Below the pieces are notes generated by a model. It was not told where the DNA came from and did not search any database. It saw only the letters and a list, made by a program, of their open reading frames with translations. DNA of 64,000 nt from Streptomyces sp. NBC_01571 (GTDB lineage Bacteria; Actinomycetota; Actinomycetes; Streptomycetales; Streptomycetaceae): contig NZ_JAPEPZ010000001.1 of the NCBI RefSeq assembly GCF_026339875.1, positions 1,240,001 through 1,304,000 of the forward strand, in the 5' to 3' direction. The stretch's first letter is position 1. Each line of letters starts with the position of its first letter. Of the stretch, positions 35,709 through 44,620 are shown one piece after another. A program made the translations under genes and the position numbers.

Positions 35709-36008
35709 GCCGGCCATGGTGTCCAGGCGGGGGAAGTACGGCTCCTGCAGTTCCAGAACCGCCGCTGTCTGGAACTCGATGACGGCCAGGAGCAGCGCCT
35801 GTTTGTCCGCGAAGTAGTGGTAGATCTGCGAGCCGCTCACGCCGGCCGCGGCTCGTACGTCCTCCAGCGTCGCCTCGGTGAGGCCGCGCTCGTACATCAG
35901 CCGGGCGGCGGCGGCGACGATCCGTTCGCGGGTCGCCCGGCCTTTGGGGGTCAGGGGCCTCGCGGGGGCGCTCTGCCGGTTGTGTGCCGTCCGATTCTGA
36001 GTCGTCAT
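35352..36008 (-). CDS. TetR-family repressor
   Basis: 218 residues from ATG 36008 (MTTQNRTAHNRQ). The helix-turn-helix is at about 25-70: TRERIVAAAARLMYERGLTE then LEDVRAAAGVSGSQIYHYFA and DKQALLLAVIEFQ. The ligand domain contains RRLQCRGGCPIGTLGSEVAE, typical of the LmrA/YxaF-like C-terminal family. It is divergent from an SDR gene with a 112-bp gap carrying repeated ACAACCCA motifs, so it probably represses that SDR and itself. Confidence 0.92.
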   Translation of the reverse strand: MTTQNRTAHNRQSAPARPLTPKGRATRERIVAAAARLMYERGLTEATLEDVRAAAGVSGSQIYHYFADKQALLLAVIEFQTAAVLELQEPYFPRLDTMAGLRGWRDSLVDYQRRLQCRGGCPIGTLGSEVAENNPEARLAVASGFLRWESAIREGLTAMHARGELDADPDDLALATLAALQGGLLLTQIQREVRPLEVALDAMLDHIARVRTDSPGKP

Positions 36009-36036
36009 GGCTCCACCATAGAAGATTCTGGAGTGG

Positions 36037-36077
36037 ACAACCCATTTTTCGGTGAGCAATCTGGGACGCACAACCCA
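36037..36077. promoter_or_regulatory. Candidate TetR operator between tetR and SDR gene
   Basis: ACAACCCA occurs at 36037-36044 and again at 36070-36077, 33 bp apart (three helical turns). The outer bases also form an inverted pair, GGAGTGG before the first and CCACTCC across the second. The region is AT-richer than its surroundings, as expected for a divergent promoter. Confidence 0.45.
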
Positions 36078-36120
36078 CTCCGGTCCTCTTCCGGACCGGA
36101 ATTCTGGAAGGTGCAGCACA

Positions 36121-36854
36121 TGGAACTCACCGGCAAAGTCGCCTTGATCACCGGCTCCACCGGGGGTATCGGCAGCGAGGCCGCGCGCCTGATCGCGGCC
36201 TCGGGGGCCCACGTGGTCGTCTCCGGCCGCAATCCGGAGCGCGGCGAGGCTACCGTAAGGACGATCACCGAAACCGGAGGCAGCGCACGGTTCGTCCCGG
36301 CCGACCTCACGGACCTCGACTCGCTGCGGCGGCTCGCCGGGGAAGCCGGCGATGTCGACATCCTGGTCAACAACGCCGCGCTGTTTCCCGGTGGGCCGAC
36401 CACGTCGCAGGACGTGGAGACCTTCGACGCCGCCATGGCCGCCAACATCCGGGCCCCCTACTTCCTGACCGCCGCGCTGGCACCGGGCATGGTGGCCCGG
36501 GGATCCGGCAGCATCATCAACGTGAGCACAATGGCCGCGCGCATCGGGATGGCCGGGCTGTCCGTCTACTCCGCGACCAAGGCCGCGCTGGAGTCCCTCA
36601 CGCGCACCTGGGCGGCCGAGTTCAGCCCGGCCGGAGTCCGCGTCAACACGGTGGCCCCCGGCCCCACCCGCACCGACATGGTGATGGACACCATGGGAGA
36701 GGAAGGAGCTCAGCAGATCGCCAAGACGACCCCGCTCGGCCGCCTGGCGACCCCGCGGGAGATCGCCGAGGTCATCCACTTCCTCGCCACCGATCGCGCC
36801 GCCTACCTCACCGGCGCGACGATCGCGGCGGACGCCGGCCGCACGGCGGTCTAG
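36121..36854 (+). CDS. SDR-family NAD(P)-dependent oxidoreductase
   Basis: 244 residues, ATG 36121. Classical short-chain dehydrogenase: TGSTGGIGSEAARLI cofactor motif (TGxxxGIG), DILVNNAALFPGG (NNA), the catalytic Ser in SIINVSTMAARIGM, and YSATKAALESL (YxxxK). The Arg in VVSGRNPERGE suggests NADP(H) preference. Ends YLTGATIAADAGRTAV as usual. Substrate unknown. Likely controlled by the divergent TetR repressor; a 12-bp-stem hairpin lies 83 bp after the stop. Confidence 0.93.
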
Positions 36855-36936
36855 ACACCAACGCCGGAGCACGCGAAACGGCAGCCCGGACCACACTTCG
36901 CCGGCTGCGCGGCTTCGTGGGCGGGGTGCCCACCGC

Positions 36937-36973
36937 CGTGCGCCGTCCGCGTCCCGGACGTGGACGGCGCACG
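36937..36973. terminator. Hairpin downstream of the SDR gene
   Basis: CGTGCGCCGTCC at 36937-36948 pairs perfectly with GGACGGCGCACG at 36962-36973 around a 13-base loop. No T-run follows, as is common in Streptomyces. Likely transcription stop for the SDR gene. Confidence 0.5.
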
Positions 36974-37281
36974 GCCGCACAACGTGCACCTCGACGTCAC
37001 CGACGCGGCGCGGAACCAACCACCATGTGGGCGTCCGGACACCGCTTCCGAGACCAGGGCAATGACCCGGGCCGGGACGGATGGTGGTGCACCAGTTCCT
37101 CACGCAAGGACGCAAGGCACCCAGATGCCGCACGCCCCTTGCCGCTTGCGGGTACACACGCTCACCACGCTGCGGACGTCACGGCTTCACCACGAGTCTG
37201 CCGTCCGAGTGAGGTCCAAGGAGCCCGCATCAGGCCAGAGCGAAGTAGCGCAGCCACACGTAGCTCCTGCGGGGCATCCCG

Positions 37282-37551
37282 ATGTCGACGCGGACCACGG
37301 GTGCCCTACAGCGGGAGCGTCTGGTCGAAGCCGGGCTGCGGGTGCGGGATCCGCCCCGCCTGCGGGACGTCGACACGGCCGCCGATGCGACGGCCGTCGC
37401 CGCCGCGGCCCCCGACGGGCACTTCGCGGCGCGACTGAGACGGCTCCGGACGACGGCCGGGCAGGGCGCCGCTCGGGATGCCGGACGGACCGCTCGTCCC
37501 TCCGGAGGAAACGCCCCTGGTCCGGTCCCCGCCCCAGGCCTTCAGCGCTGA
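37282..37551 (+). pseudogene. DUF2064 glycosyltransferase C-terminal relic
   Basis: Frame: TGALQRERLVEAGLRVRDPP then RLRDVDTAADATAVAAAAPD and GHFAARLRRLRTT. The LxDVDTxxDAxxVAxxAPxxxFAxxL ending is typical of the TIGR04282/DUF2064 glycosyltransferase-like family. The rest of the gene upstream (36855-37280) is not recognisable. In other Streptomyces this family neighbours a methyltransferase and molybdopterin oxidoreductase, matching the next relics. Confidence 0.55.
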
Positions 37552-37662
37552 CGCCGGGGTGGTCTCCGGGCTCGGTGCCGAGGCGGAACGAGGGCGCGGA
37601 TCAAACCCCGGGCGGACGACCGGAGAGAACGCCGCGCAAGTCACCCGACGGGGGACCGGACC

Positions 37663-38619
37663 GTGAGCGCACGAGGGACGCCGACGGACATGGCCGGTGC
37701 ACGAGACCCCTGGTCCGACGCGGGAATCAGGGCTGGAACCAGGACAGGGGCCGCGGCCGGGAGTCCCACCGGGCGGGCCGTGCGTTCCTGGTCGGCCGCC
37801 CCGTACGCCGATGCGCTGGGCACCGGTCGGGGGCCGTTGTTCCTGCGGCGTTCGGACGACTGGCTTCTCCCCCTGGAAGTGGAGCGCTGGTGCGCGCGGG
37901 CCGACGCCGTGGACCTCCATGTGCTGGCGTGCTGCGAGGGTGCCCCGTCCTCGACGTGGGGTGCGGGCCGGGGCGGCTGGTCGCGGAAGTCACCACGCGC
38001 GGGCAGTCCGCGCTCGGCATCGACGTCAGCGAGGCCGCCGTCGCCCGTACCGCGCGACTCGGCGCTCAGGTACTGCACCGGTCGGTCTTCGAGCCGCTCC
38101 CCGGCGAGGGCCGCTGGGGCACCGTGCTGCTCGGTCGACGGCAACATCGGCATCGGGGGCGATCCCAGCGCACTCCTCCACCGGGCTTCGCAACTCCTCG
38201 CCCCAGGAGTCCTGTTGATCGCAAAGACCGTGCCGGGCACGGATGTCGACGAACGCGTCGACGTCCGCATTGTCCGTAGCGCGCACGCCGACGACGGCGT
38301 GAGCGGCACCGACGCACGCGGTAGAGCCGAGGGCGACTCGGGCCTCCGGGGCGCTCCGTCCACTGACCGGGCCGCCTTTCCGTGGGCCCGGCTCGGCACT
38401 CCGGCCCTGCTGCGACACGCGGCGCGCGCGGGCCGGCTCGCGGACACCCAGTGGGAGGCCGGTGGCCGCTCTTTCGTATCCCTGCGAAACGGGCCTGCGC
38501 GAGACGGGCGCAGGGTCGTTCACCGCCGCGGGATTCGGGAAGTACGCGGGGGACACAGCAGACCGGTCACGGCCATCACCGTGACACCGACGAGCAGCAC
38601 CACCCCGAGGACGGAGTGA
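37663..38619 (+). pseudogene. SAM-dependent methyltransferase with two frameshifts
   Basis: Starts MSARGTPTDMAG; PYADALGTGRGPLFLRRSDD and WLLPLEVERWCARADAVDLH are normal. Near 37945 one base is missing and the SAM motif VLDVGCGPGRLVAEVTTRGQ with SALGIDVSEAAVARTARLGA is found in another frame; near 38130 one extra base returns the frame to VDGNIGIGGDPSALLHRASQ and LLIAKTVPGTDVDERVDVRI. The final RSFVSLR is followed by extra sequence to 38619 instead of a stop. The two compensating indels break the SAM site only; genuine decay or sequence error cannot be told apart here. Confidence 0.7.
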
Positions 38620-38700
38620 ACCAGGGGCCGCGCAGCGTGCTGTGCCGGGACCCGGGCGGGAAGAGAGACCGTGGAAAGCCCCGCCGCAGGCCACAGTCCA
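38558..38700 (-). pseudogene. Relic of a third molybdo-oxidoreductase membrane domain
   Basis: On the minus strand, GLRRGFPRSLFPPGSRHSTL then RGPWFT is followed, after a frameshift, by VLGVVLLVGVTVMAVTGLL. This parallels GFWRSPLRGPWLTGVFGLTL and LVGVTLVFVTGLL in the intact gene at 33112-34494. Only the first helix region is left. It overlaps the tail of the methyltransferase pseudogene. Confidence 0.5.
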
Positions 38701-38787
38701 CCCGGACCGGATCTCGAACCATGACGAAAATCTGACGTCCGATCCGGTGCCGGCGCTTTCGGAAGCTGCTCGGCCTAGCGTGCGAGG

Positions 38788-40467
38788 GTGAACCGCGACC
38801 GTCCCCGCGAAAATCTCCGCGACCGCTCCGACGGCCCTCCCCCGGCTCCGTCGGAGGCTCCCTCCACAGTTCCGCCCCGGGCACCTTCCCGGGGCCTGTC
38901 ACGGGTGCGTTCCCTGGTCCGCGCCGAGGCCCGTTCCCACGGCATCTCCCGATCCCTGCTGAGCGACCGGCCCCGGGACGTCCACCGCGACCTGGCCGCA
39001 GCCTTGGCCGCCGCACTGCTCGTCCTGACGGCGGCAGTCGCCGGATACGTCATCGAGCACCGATACGGCACGCTGATCGTCAGCGCGGCACCGCTGTACG
39101 GGCACTGGGGACCGCACGTCGGACCCGGAACCGCGGCCGCCGTCGCCATGGCCGTCGCCGTCGTCACGTACGGGCCGCCACTCGCCGCCCGCCTCCCCTG
39201 GCGGTGGCTGCTGCCCTCCGCCTGGGGCACGTCGACGGCCTGGACGTTCTCCCTCGCGCTGATCGACGGCTGGGACCGGGGCGTGGCACGGCGTCTCACC
39301 ACGCGCTACGAATACCTCCAGGTCATCTCCCCGGTGAACCGTTTCCACGACATCCCCGCCGCCCTGCGGGATTTCACCCACCACATCCTGATCCACTCCC
39401 CCGCCCACTGGCCCGCGCACATCGCGGGGCACCCGCCGGCCGCCACCCTCACGTTCGTGTTTCTCGACCGGATCGGTCTGGGTGGCGGGGCCTGGGCGGG
39501 TGTCTGGTGCGTCACCGTCGGTGCGACGGCCGGCGTGGCGGTGCTGGTCACCGTGCGCACGCTGGCGGGCGAGACGCTGGCCCGGCGCGCAGCACCCTTC
39601 CTCGTACTCGCCCCGGCGGCGGTATGGATGGGCACCTCCGCGGACGGATACTTCGCGGCGGTCGCCGCCTGGGCACTCGCCCTGCTCGCCCTCGCGGTCA
39701 CCGGGCACCGAGCCCGCACGACCGGCTTCGCCTCGGGGCTCCTGTTCGGCCTCACCGGGTATCTCTCGTACGGGCTGACGCTGATCGCCGTGATCGCCTG
39801 CGCGGTGGTATTGCTCGGCGCCCGCTCCTCCCGGCTGCGCCCGCTCCCGTACGTCCTGGCTGGACTCACCGTCGTACCAATGGTGTTCAGTCTTCTCGGC
39901 TTCAACTGGTGGGAGGCATACCGTCTGCTGGTCATCCGCTACTACGAAGGCGCTGGTGGCATCCGGCCGTACGGCTACTGGGTGTGGGCGAATCCCGCGG
40001 CCACGGTGCTGATCGTAGGGCCGGCCACGGTGGCCGGCCTGCGACGCGTGGGAGCGGCTGTCGGGCGCCTGGCGTTGACCGCGTCCCGGAGGTCCGGGAC
40101 GCCTGGAGGCGGGATCCCCGCCTCGGCACCGGCTCCCCTCGGCGCAGGTACGGATACCAGCACGACTCCCCTTCACCGCGCCGACACTCGTCTGCCTGCC
40201 CCGGCACCCACATCCCGATCCGGCACAGCCGCCGACACTGACGCCGGCATGCCCCTCCGCCTCGCCGTCCTCGTCGTCGCCGCGCTGCTCGCACTGCTCG
40301 TCGCCGACCTGTCCGGCATGAGCAAGGCGGAGACTGAACGCATCTGGCTGCCGTTCGCAGCGTGGACGCTCGCGGCGACCGCCCTCCTCCCTCACCCGCG
40401 GATCTGGCTCATCACCCAGGCGACACTGGCCCTCCTCCTCAACCACCTTCTGCTGACGGGCTGGTAA
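38788..40467 (+). CDS. Large polytopic membrane protein, glycosyltransferase-like
   Basis: 559 residues. After a disordered Pro/Arg-rich N-terminus of about 65 residues there are roughly ten to twelve helices, including DLAAALAAALLVLTAAVAGY, WAGVWCVTVGATAGVAVLVT, FASGLLFGLTGYLSYGLTLI and AVLVVAALLALLVADLSGM. A GTC-like loop after helix one (FHDIPAALRDFTHHILIHSP, AHIAGHPPAATLTF) and ADLSGMSKAETERIWLPFA near the end resemble membrane GT-C-type transferases of Streptomyces. The sugar donor and acceptor are unknown. Neighbouring relics (DUF2064, methyltransferase, molybdo-oxidoreductase) are its usual companions. Confidence 0.82.
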   Translation: MNRDRPRENLRDRSDGPPPAPSEAPSTVPPRAPSRGLSRVRSLVRAEARSHGISRSLLSDRPRDVHRDLAAALAAALLVLTAAVAGYVIEHRYGTLIVSAAPLYGHWGPHVGPGTAAAVAMAVAVVTYGPPLAARLPWRWLLPSAWGTSTAWTFSLALIDGWDRGVARRLTTRYEYLQVISPVNRFHDIPAALRDFTHHILIHSPAHWPAHIAGHPPAATLTFVFLDRIGLGGGAWAGVWCVTVGATAGVAVLVTVRTLAGETLARRAAPFLVLAPAAVWMGTSADGYFAAVAAWALALLALAVTGHRARTTGFASGLLFGLTGYLSYGLTLIAVIACAVVLLGARSSRLRPLPYVLAGLTVVPMVFSLLGFNWWEAYRLLVIRYYEGAGGIRPYGYWVWANPAATVLIVGPATVAGLRRVGAAVGRLALTASRRSGTPGGGIPASAPAPLGAGTDTSTTPLHRADTRLPAPAPTSRSGTAADTDAGMPLRLAVLVVAALLALLVADLSGMSKAETERIWLPFAAWTLAATALLPHPRIWLITQATLALLLNHLLLTGW

Positions 40468-40622
40468 CCACCGGCTAGGCTGCAGGCGGTGAGTGGTGAA
40501 AGCGTGGCTCGTCGCGGCCTTATCCCGGAATGTCGCCTTGAGTTGCCCCTGGCCGTTCGTCGAAACGGTCGCCGACCGGGCCCGCACCCGGTACGGAAGC
40601 CCCGTCATCTACCCCGCGGCCC

Positions 40623-41138
40623 TCACAACCGGCGCACACGACAGGCGGCACACACAGACACCGGCCGTGAGGGGCCAGATGGTCGGGCGAGCGGAAGGTG
40701 CCCCAGCGGCCGGCCCTCATCGGTCTGAGCTCGGACCAGAGCAGCGATCTCGGAGTCGCTGGTGAAGTCAGGTCCCCTCCACGACTTCGGCACGGGCACC
40801 GGTGCGAGGAGCACCTCGGTTCCGTAGGTGCGGGCGGTGTCGAACAGGGTCTGCAGAACGCCGAGTCCGGCCAGGTTGAGCGTGCCTGTGTGAGCGGACC
40901 ACGTCCGTGCGGCCTCGTCGTATCCGGCGATCGGGCGGACCTTGTCCAGTTGCTTGTTCCACTGGGCCCTCGCCGCCGGCGCGGACGTGATCGTGATGTG
41001 CGGGATCCAGCTCGACCCTTCGGGGATGCGCGGGGGTGTGGTCGTGTCCTGACGGTAGCGGGCACTGCTGACAACGCTCCGGGCTTCTACAGGCCCGCAA
41101 CCGGAAGCTGCCACCACACGCTCTGCGCTGGTCGGCAA
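40623..41138 (-). CDS. Hypothetical open frame, unrecognised, probably a fragment
   Basis: Up to 171 residues. The middle has natural-looking protein sequence (WIPHITITSAPAARAQWNKQ, GTLNLAGLGVLQTLFDTART, EVLLAPVPVPKSWRGPDFTS), with start and end of odd composition. I do not recognise a family. No ribosome site precedes a convincing start. It may be the surviving part of an integrated-element gene. The rest of 40468-41308 shows no other supported gene. Confidence 0.3.
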   Translation of the reverse strand: MPTSAERVVAASGCGPVEARSVVSSARYRQDTTTPPRIPEGSSWIPHITITSAPAARAQWNKQLDKVRPIAGYDEAARTWSAHTGTLNLAGLGVLQTLFDTARTYGTEVLLAPVPVPKSWRGPDFTSDSEIAALVRAQTDEGRPLGHLPLARPSGPSRPVSVCAACRVRRL

Positions 41139-41308
41139 CCTCGGTGTATTGGCCTTCCCCGGGTCCCGCCCGCCGACCTGCGCCCGCAGGCAAGGAGAGA
41201 TACAAGTGAGGAAGGGAGTCGACGCGGCGAACTGCGACGAACGCCGCGCCGCGGCCTCTGCTGTTGCCTTCTGGCGAAGCGAGAGTCAGGGGGCGGGATG
41301 GGCGATGA

Positions 41309-43756
41309 ATGGACATGGAGAACGCCGGCCCCTGCGGATACGACCCCGGCCCGCTTCCGGATCCGGTCACCTCGGCCACTGCAGTCGTCGACGCGCGGGG
41401 CACCGTGACGGGGTGGAGCACTGGCGCGCAGCGATTGCTCGGGTACCCGTACCAGGACGTCGTGGGGCTTCCCGCGACGCGTCTGCTCTGCCAGAACGAC
41501 GACACCCCATGGGACGGGTCCACGGCTTTCCCGGGGCGCAGCGGAACGACCACGCTGCGGCACCGGGACGGAAGTCGCGTCGACGCGGAGCTTCAGGCCT
41601 TCGCATCGCTCGACCACGAGGGCAGAGCACAGTGGCTCATCGTCGTCACACCGTCACAGGGGACGCCTGCTCATGAGCGGCCACAGGCGCGTGAGGGCGA
41701 GGCGACGACAGAGGAAGCCTTCACACAGTGCCACCTGCCCGTCATGATCTATGACGCAGAGTTGCGGGCGCTGCGCGCGAGCGCCGGCGCGGCCCGCGAG
41801 CTGGGCCTCTCGGAGCAGCAGATACGTGGTCGGCGTGTCACCGACCTGATGCCTCCCCATATCTGCACCACGGTCGAGGAGGGGATGCGCAGGGTTTTCG
41901 AGTCGGGGGAGCCGGAGCTGTTCCATGTGCACGGCAAACCGAGACGTGGGGCCCCGGGAAGATTCTGGGCCGTCACCGTGTCCCCCCTCAGAAACGCGGC
42001 AGGAGAAGTCCGCCACGTGCAGCTCATCGCCCTCGACGTCACCGAACTGCACCGCGCCCGGGAGCGGCTGGCCCTCCTGAACGACGTCAGCACACAGGTC
42101 GGCAGCACCCTCGACGTGACGCGCACGGCTCAGGAGATGGCCGACGTGGCGGTGGGCAGGCTCGCCGACTTCATCAGTATCGACCTGCTGGACTCGCTGT
42201 TGCGCGGTGTCGAGCCGAGGCCTTCGTCCGAGGGCTCCGTCGGCCTGCGCCGCGTCGCGCAGCAGTCCGTTCTTACCGACGTGCCCGAATCGGTGATCCA
42301 GCCGGGAGATGTGGACTACTACCCGGAATCCTCGCCTCCCGTCCGCTGCCTGCTCACGGGCGATTCCTCGCTGCACCGCACCCTGGACGAAGCGGTCGAC
42401 GGGTGGCGGACAGCCGACCCCGAGCGCGCGGCCAAGGTTCTTGCCTTCGGAATGCACTCGATCATGGTGGTTGCGCTGCGCGCCCGCGGCATCACGCTCG
42501 GCGTTGCCGTGCTCGTCCGGCACCGGCGCCGGGCGCCCTTCGACGAGGACGACCTGCTCCTCGCGGAGGAGATCGCCGCGCGCGCCGCCGTGGCGGTGGA
42601 CAACGCCCGGCGCTTCACCCGCGAGCGGATCACCGCTCTGGCCCTGCAGGAAAGTCTGCTCCCACAGCGGCTGTCCGCCCAGGAGGCCGTCGAGGTGGCT
42701 CATCGCTACCTGCCGGCCCGCTCCCAGGCGGGGCTGGGCGGCGACTGGTTCGACGTGATTCCCTTGTCGGGGGCCCGGGTCGCCCTCGTCGTCGGAGACG
42801 TGGTGGGTCATGGTCTACGGGCCTCCGCCACCATGGGGCGGCTGCGGACAGCGGTTCGGACTCTGGCCGACGTCGACCTGCCTCCCGAGGAACTCCTCGT
42901 CCACCTCGACGACTTGGTCACTCATCTCAGGGCCGAGGAGGGCAGTGGCACGGGCTGGGAGCTCGAGGTCGTCACCGATCTGATCGCCACCTGCCTCTAC
43001 CTGGTGTACGACCCGGTCTCGCGTCGTTGCGCCGTCGCCGCGGCGGGGCACCCCCCGCCCGCCGTGGTGACGCCCGACGGTTCGGCGGAGTTCCTCGACC
43101 TTCCTGTCGGACCTCCGTTGGGAGTGGGTGGGCTGCCCTTCGAAGCGGTCGAATGGGAAGTGCCCCGAGGCAGCCTCCTCGCTCTGTACACGGACGGCCT
43201 CGTCGAAGTCCGCGAACACGACCTCGGCAAAGGCATGGCCCTGCTGCTCCAGCGCCTGCGGCGGCCCGCTCCCTCGTTGGAGGCCACCTGCGACGACTTG
43301 ATCCGGGCGCTGCTTCCCGCGCAGCCGTCGGACGACGTCGCCCTCCTCCTTGCGCGTACCAAGGCTCTCGACGCGGGCCGGGTCTCCACCTGGGACCTGC
43401 CGTCCGACCCTGCCGCCGTGGCAGGCGCACGGGGCGAGGTCTCCAGGCGCCTGGCGGACTGGGGACTGGACGAGCTCGCCTTCACCACCGAGCTGGTGGT
43501 GAGCGAGCTGGTCACCAACGCGATCCGCTATGGCCGGCCACCCATCCGACTGCGCATGATCCGCGACTCGGTGCTCATCTGCGAGGTCTCCGACACCAGC
43601 AGTACCGCCCCGCACATGCGCCGCGCCCGCACCTTCGACGAAGGCGGACGCGGCCTGTTGCTCGTCGCCCAGTTCGCCGAACGTTGGGGTACACGCCACC
43701 TGCCCGGAGGGAAGTCGATCTGGGCAGAGATCGGTATCCCGAACGAGCGGGGGTGA
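41309..43756 (+). CDS. PAS-PAS-GAF-SpoIIE phosphatase-HATPase regulator
   Basis: 815 residues. PAS 1 about 15-105 (ATAVVDARGTVTGWSTGAQR), PAS 2 about 130-250 (LPVMIYDAELRALRASAGAA), GAF about 265-430, PP2C/SpoIIE about 445-670 (LGGDWFDVIPLSGARVALVV, GDVVGHGLRASATMGRLRTA, LALYTDGLVEVREHDLGKG), and a C-terminal HATPase_c_2 anti-sigma kinase-like domain (ELVVSELVTNAIRYGRPPIR, FDEGGRGLLLVAQFAERWGT). Metal-binding Asp residues of the phosphatase (GDW, GDVVGHG) are present. Such proteins switch anti-sigma-antagonists in response to ligand or redox signals. It stands alone, convergent with pflA. Confidence 0.93.
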   Translation: MDMENAGPCGYDPGPLPDPVTSATAVVDARGTVTGWSTGAQRLLGYPYQDVVGLPATRLLCQNDDTPWDGSTAFPGRSGTTTLRHRDGSRVDAELQAFASLDHEGRAQWLIVVTPSQGTPAHERPQAREGEATTEEAFTQCHLPVMIYDAELRALRASAGAARELGLSEQQIRGRRVTDLMPPHICTTVEEGMRRVFESGEPELFHVHGKPRRGAPGRFWAVTVSPLRNAAGEVRHVQLIALDVTELHRARERLALLNDVSTQVGSTLDVTRTAQEMADVAVGRLADFISIDLLDSLLRGVEPRPSSEGSVGLRRVAQQSVLTDVPESVIQPGDVDYYPESSPPVRCLLTGDSSLHRTLDEAVDGWRTADPERAAKVLAFGMHSIMVVALRARGITLGVAVLVRHRRRAPFDEDDLLLAEEIAARAAVAVDNARRFTRERITALALQESLLPQRLSAQEAVEVAHRYLPARSQAGLGGDWFDVIPLSGARVALVVGDVVGHGLRASATMGRLRTAVRTLADVDLPPEELLVHLDDLVTHLRAEEGSGTGWELEVVTDLIATCLYLVYDPVSRRCAVAAAGHPPPAVVTPDGSAEFLDLPVGPPLGVGGLPFEAVEWEVPRGSLLALYTDGLVEVREHDLGKGMALLLQRLRRPAPSLEATCDDLIRALLPAQPSDDVALLLARTKALDAGRVSTWDLPSDPAAVAGARGEVSRRLADWGLDELAFTTELVVSELVTNAIRYGRPPIRLRMIRDSVLICEVSDTSSTAPHMRRARTFDEGGRGLLLVAQFAERWGTRHLPGGKSIWAEIGIPNERG

Positions 43757-43873
43757 CGGTGGCCGACCGCCTGCCCCGCCATCGGCTCTTCCCGGCCAAC
43801 CCGCCGGAGGCGTTCTCGCTCGGAACCGGGTGCCTGTCCGTCGTGCGCGACCCCTGCTCCGATCGGCAGGACT

Positions 43874-44620
43874 TCAGTAGGCCGTCAGTCCTTGCTCCCT
43901 GAACTGTTCACGGACTCGCTCCGTCAACGCCGGTCCGGGCACCGGGTTGTCACGCAGCGGGAACGGAATCCGGAGAGCCTCGTACTTCGAGGTTCCCAGC
44001 TTGTGGAAAGGCAGCACGTCCACTCGGTCCACGTTGCCGAGTCCGGCGACGAAGTGGGCGAGCCCCTCCACTGACTGCCGGTCATCGGTCCAGCCGGGGA
44101 CGAGAACGTATCGGATCCACACCCGAGCACCCAGGCGGTCCAGGCGAGCGGCGAAGTCCAGTGTGGGGGTGAGTTCTCCGCCGGTCAGCGACCGGTACGT
44201 TTCGCTGCTGAAGGACTTGATGTCCAGCAGCACCAGGTCGGTGTCCGCGAGGAGTTCGTCCGTGGCTCGCTCACCGAGGAACCCGGAGGTATCGATAGCC
44301 GTGTGCAGGCCCAGTTCCTTGCAGCGACGCAGGACCGCGCCGGTGAAGGCGGGCTGGAGCAGCGGCTCGCCGCCGGTGATGGACACCCCTCCCCCGGCCG
44401 TGGTGACGAAGGCCCGGTACTTCTCGATCTCCGCCATCACCTCGTCGACCGTGGCCGCCCGTCCGTCCCTCATGTGCCAGGTGTCGGGGTTGGCGCAGTA
44501 CAGGCAGCGCAGCGGACAGCCACTGAGAAAGAGGACGAACCGGGTCCCGGGACCGTCCACGCCGGTGGACAAGTCCCAGGAGTGGATCCGGCCCGCTGTC
44601 GCGGCCCTCGGCTCGCTCAC
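43874..44620 (-). CDS. pflA: Pyruvate formate-lyase activating enzyme (radical SAM)
   Basis: 248 residues. The radical SAM motif is CPLRCLYC (Cys35, Cys39, Cys42); [14 protein letters not shown] before it and [27 protein letters not shown] and [18 protein letters not shown] after it are typical of PFL activases. It makes the glycyl radical on PflB using SAM and a [4Fe-4S] cluster, a reaction possible only without oxygen. It overlaps the pflB stop by 4 bp (ATGA), so production is coupled. Confidence 0.96.
   Translation of the reverse strand: MSEPRAATAGRIHSWDLSTGVDGPGTRFVLFLSGCPLRCLYCANPDTWHMRDGRAATVDEVMAEIEKYRAFVTTAGGGVSITGGEPLLQPAFTGAVLRRCKELGLHTAIDTSGFLGERATDELLADTDLVLLDIKSFSSETYRSLTGGELTPTLDFAARLDRLGARVWIRYVLVPGWTDDRQSVEGLAHFVAGLGNVDRVDVLPFHKLGTSKYEALRIPFPLRDNPVPGPALTERVREQFREQGLTAY

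Noticed and set aside
38899..40608. A 569-residue minus-strand open frame
   Set aside because: Antisense to the polytopic membrane protein at 38788; low-complexity Arg/Gly/Gln content.
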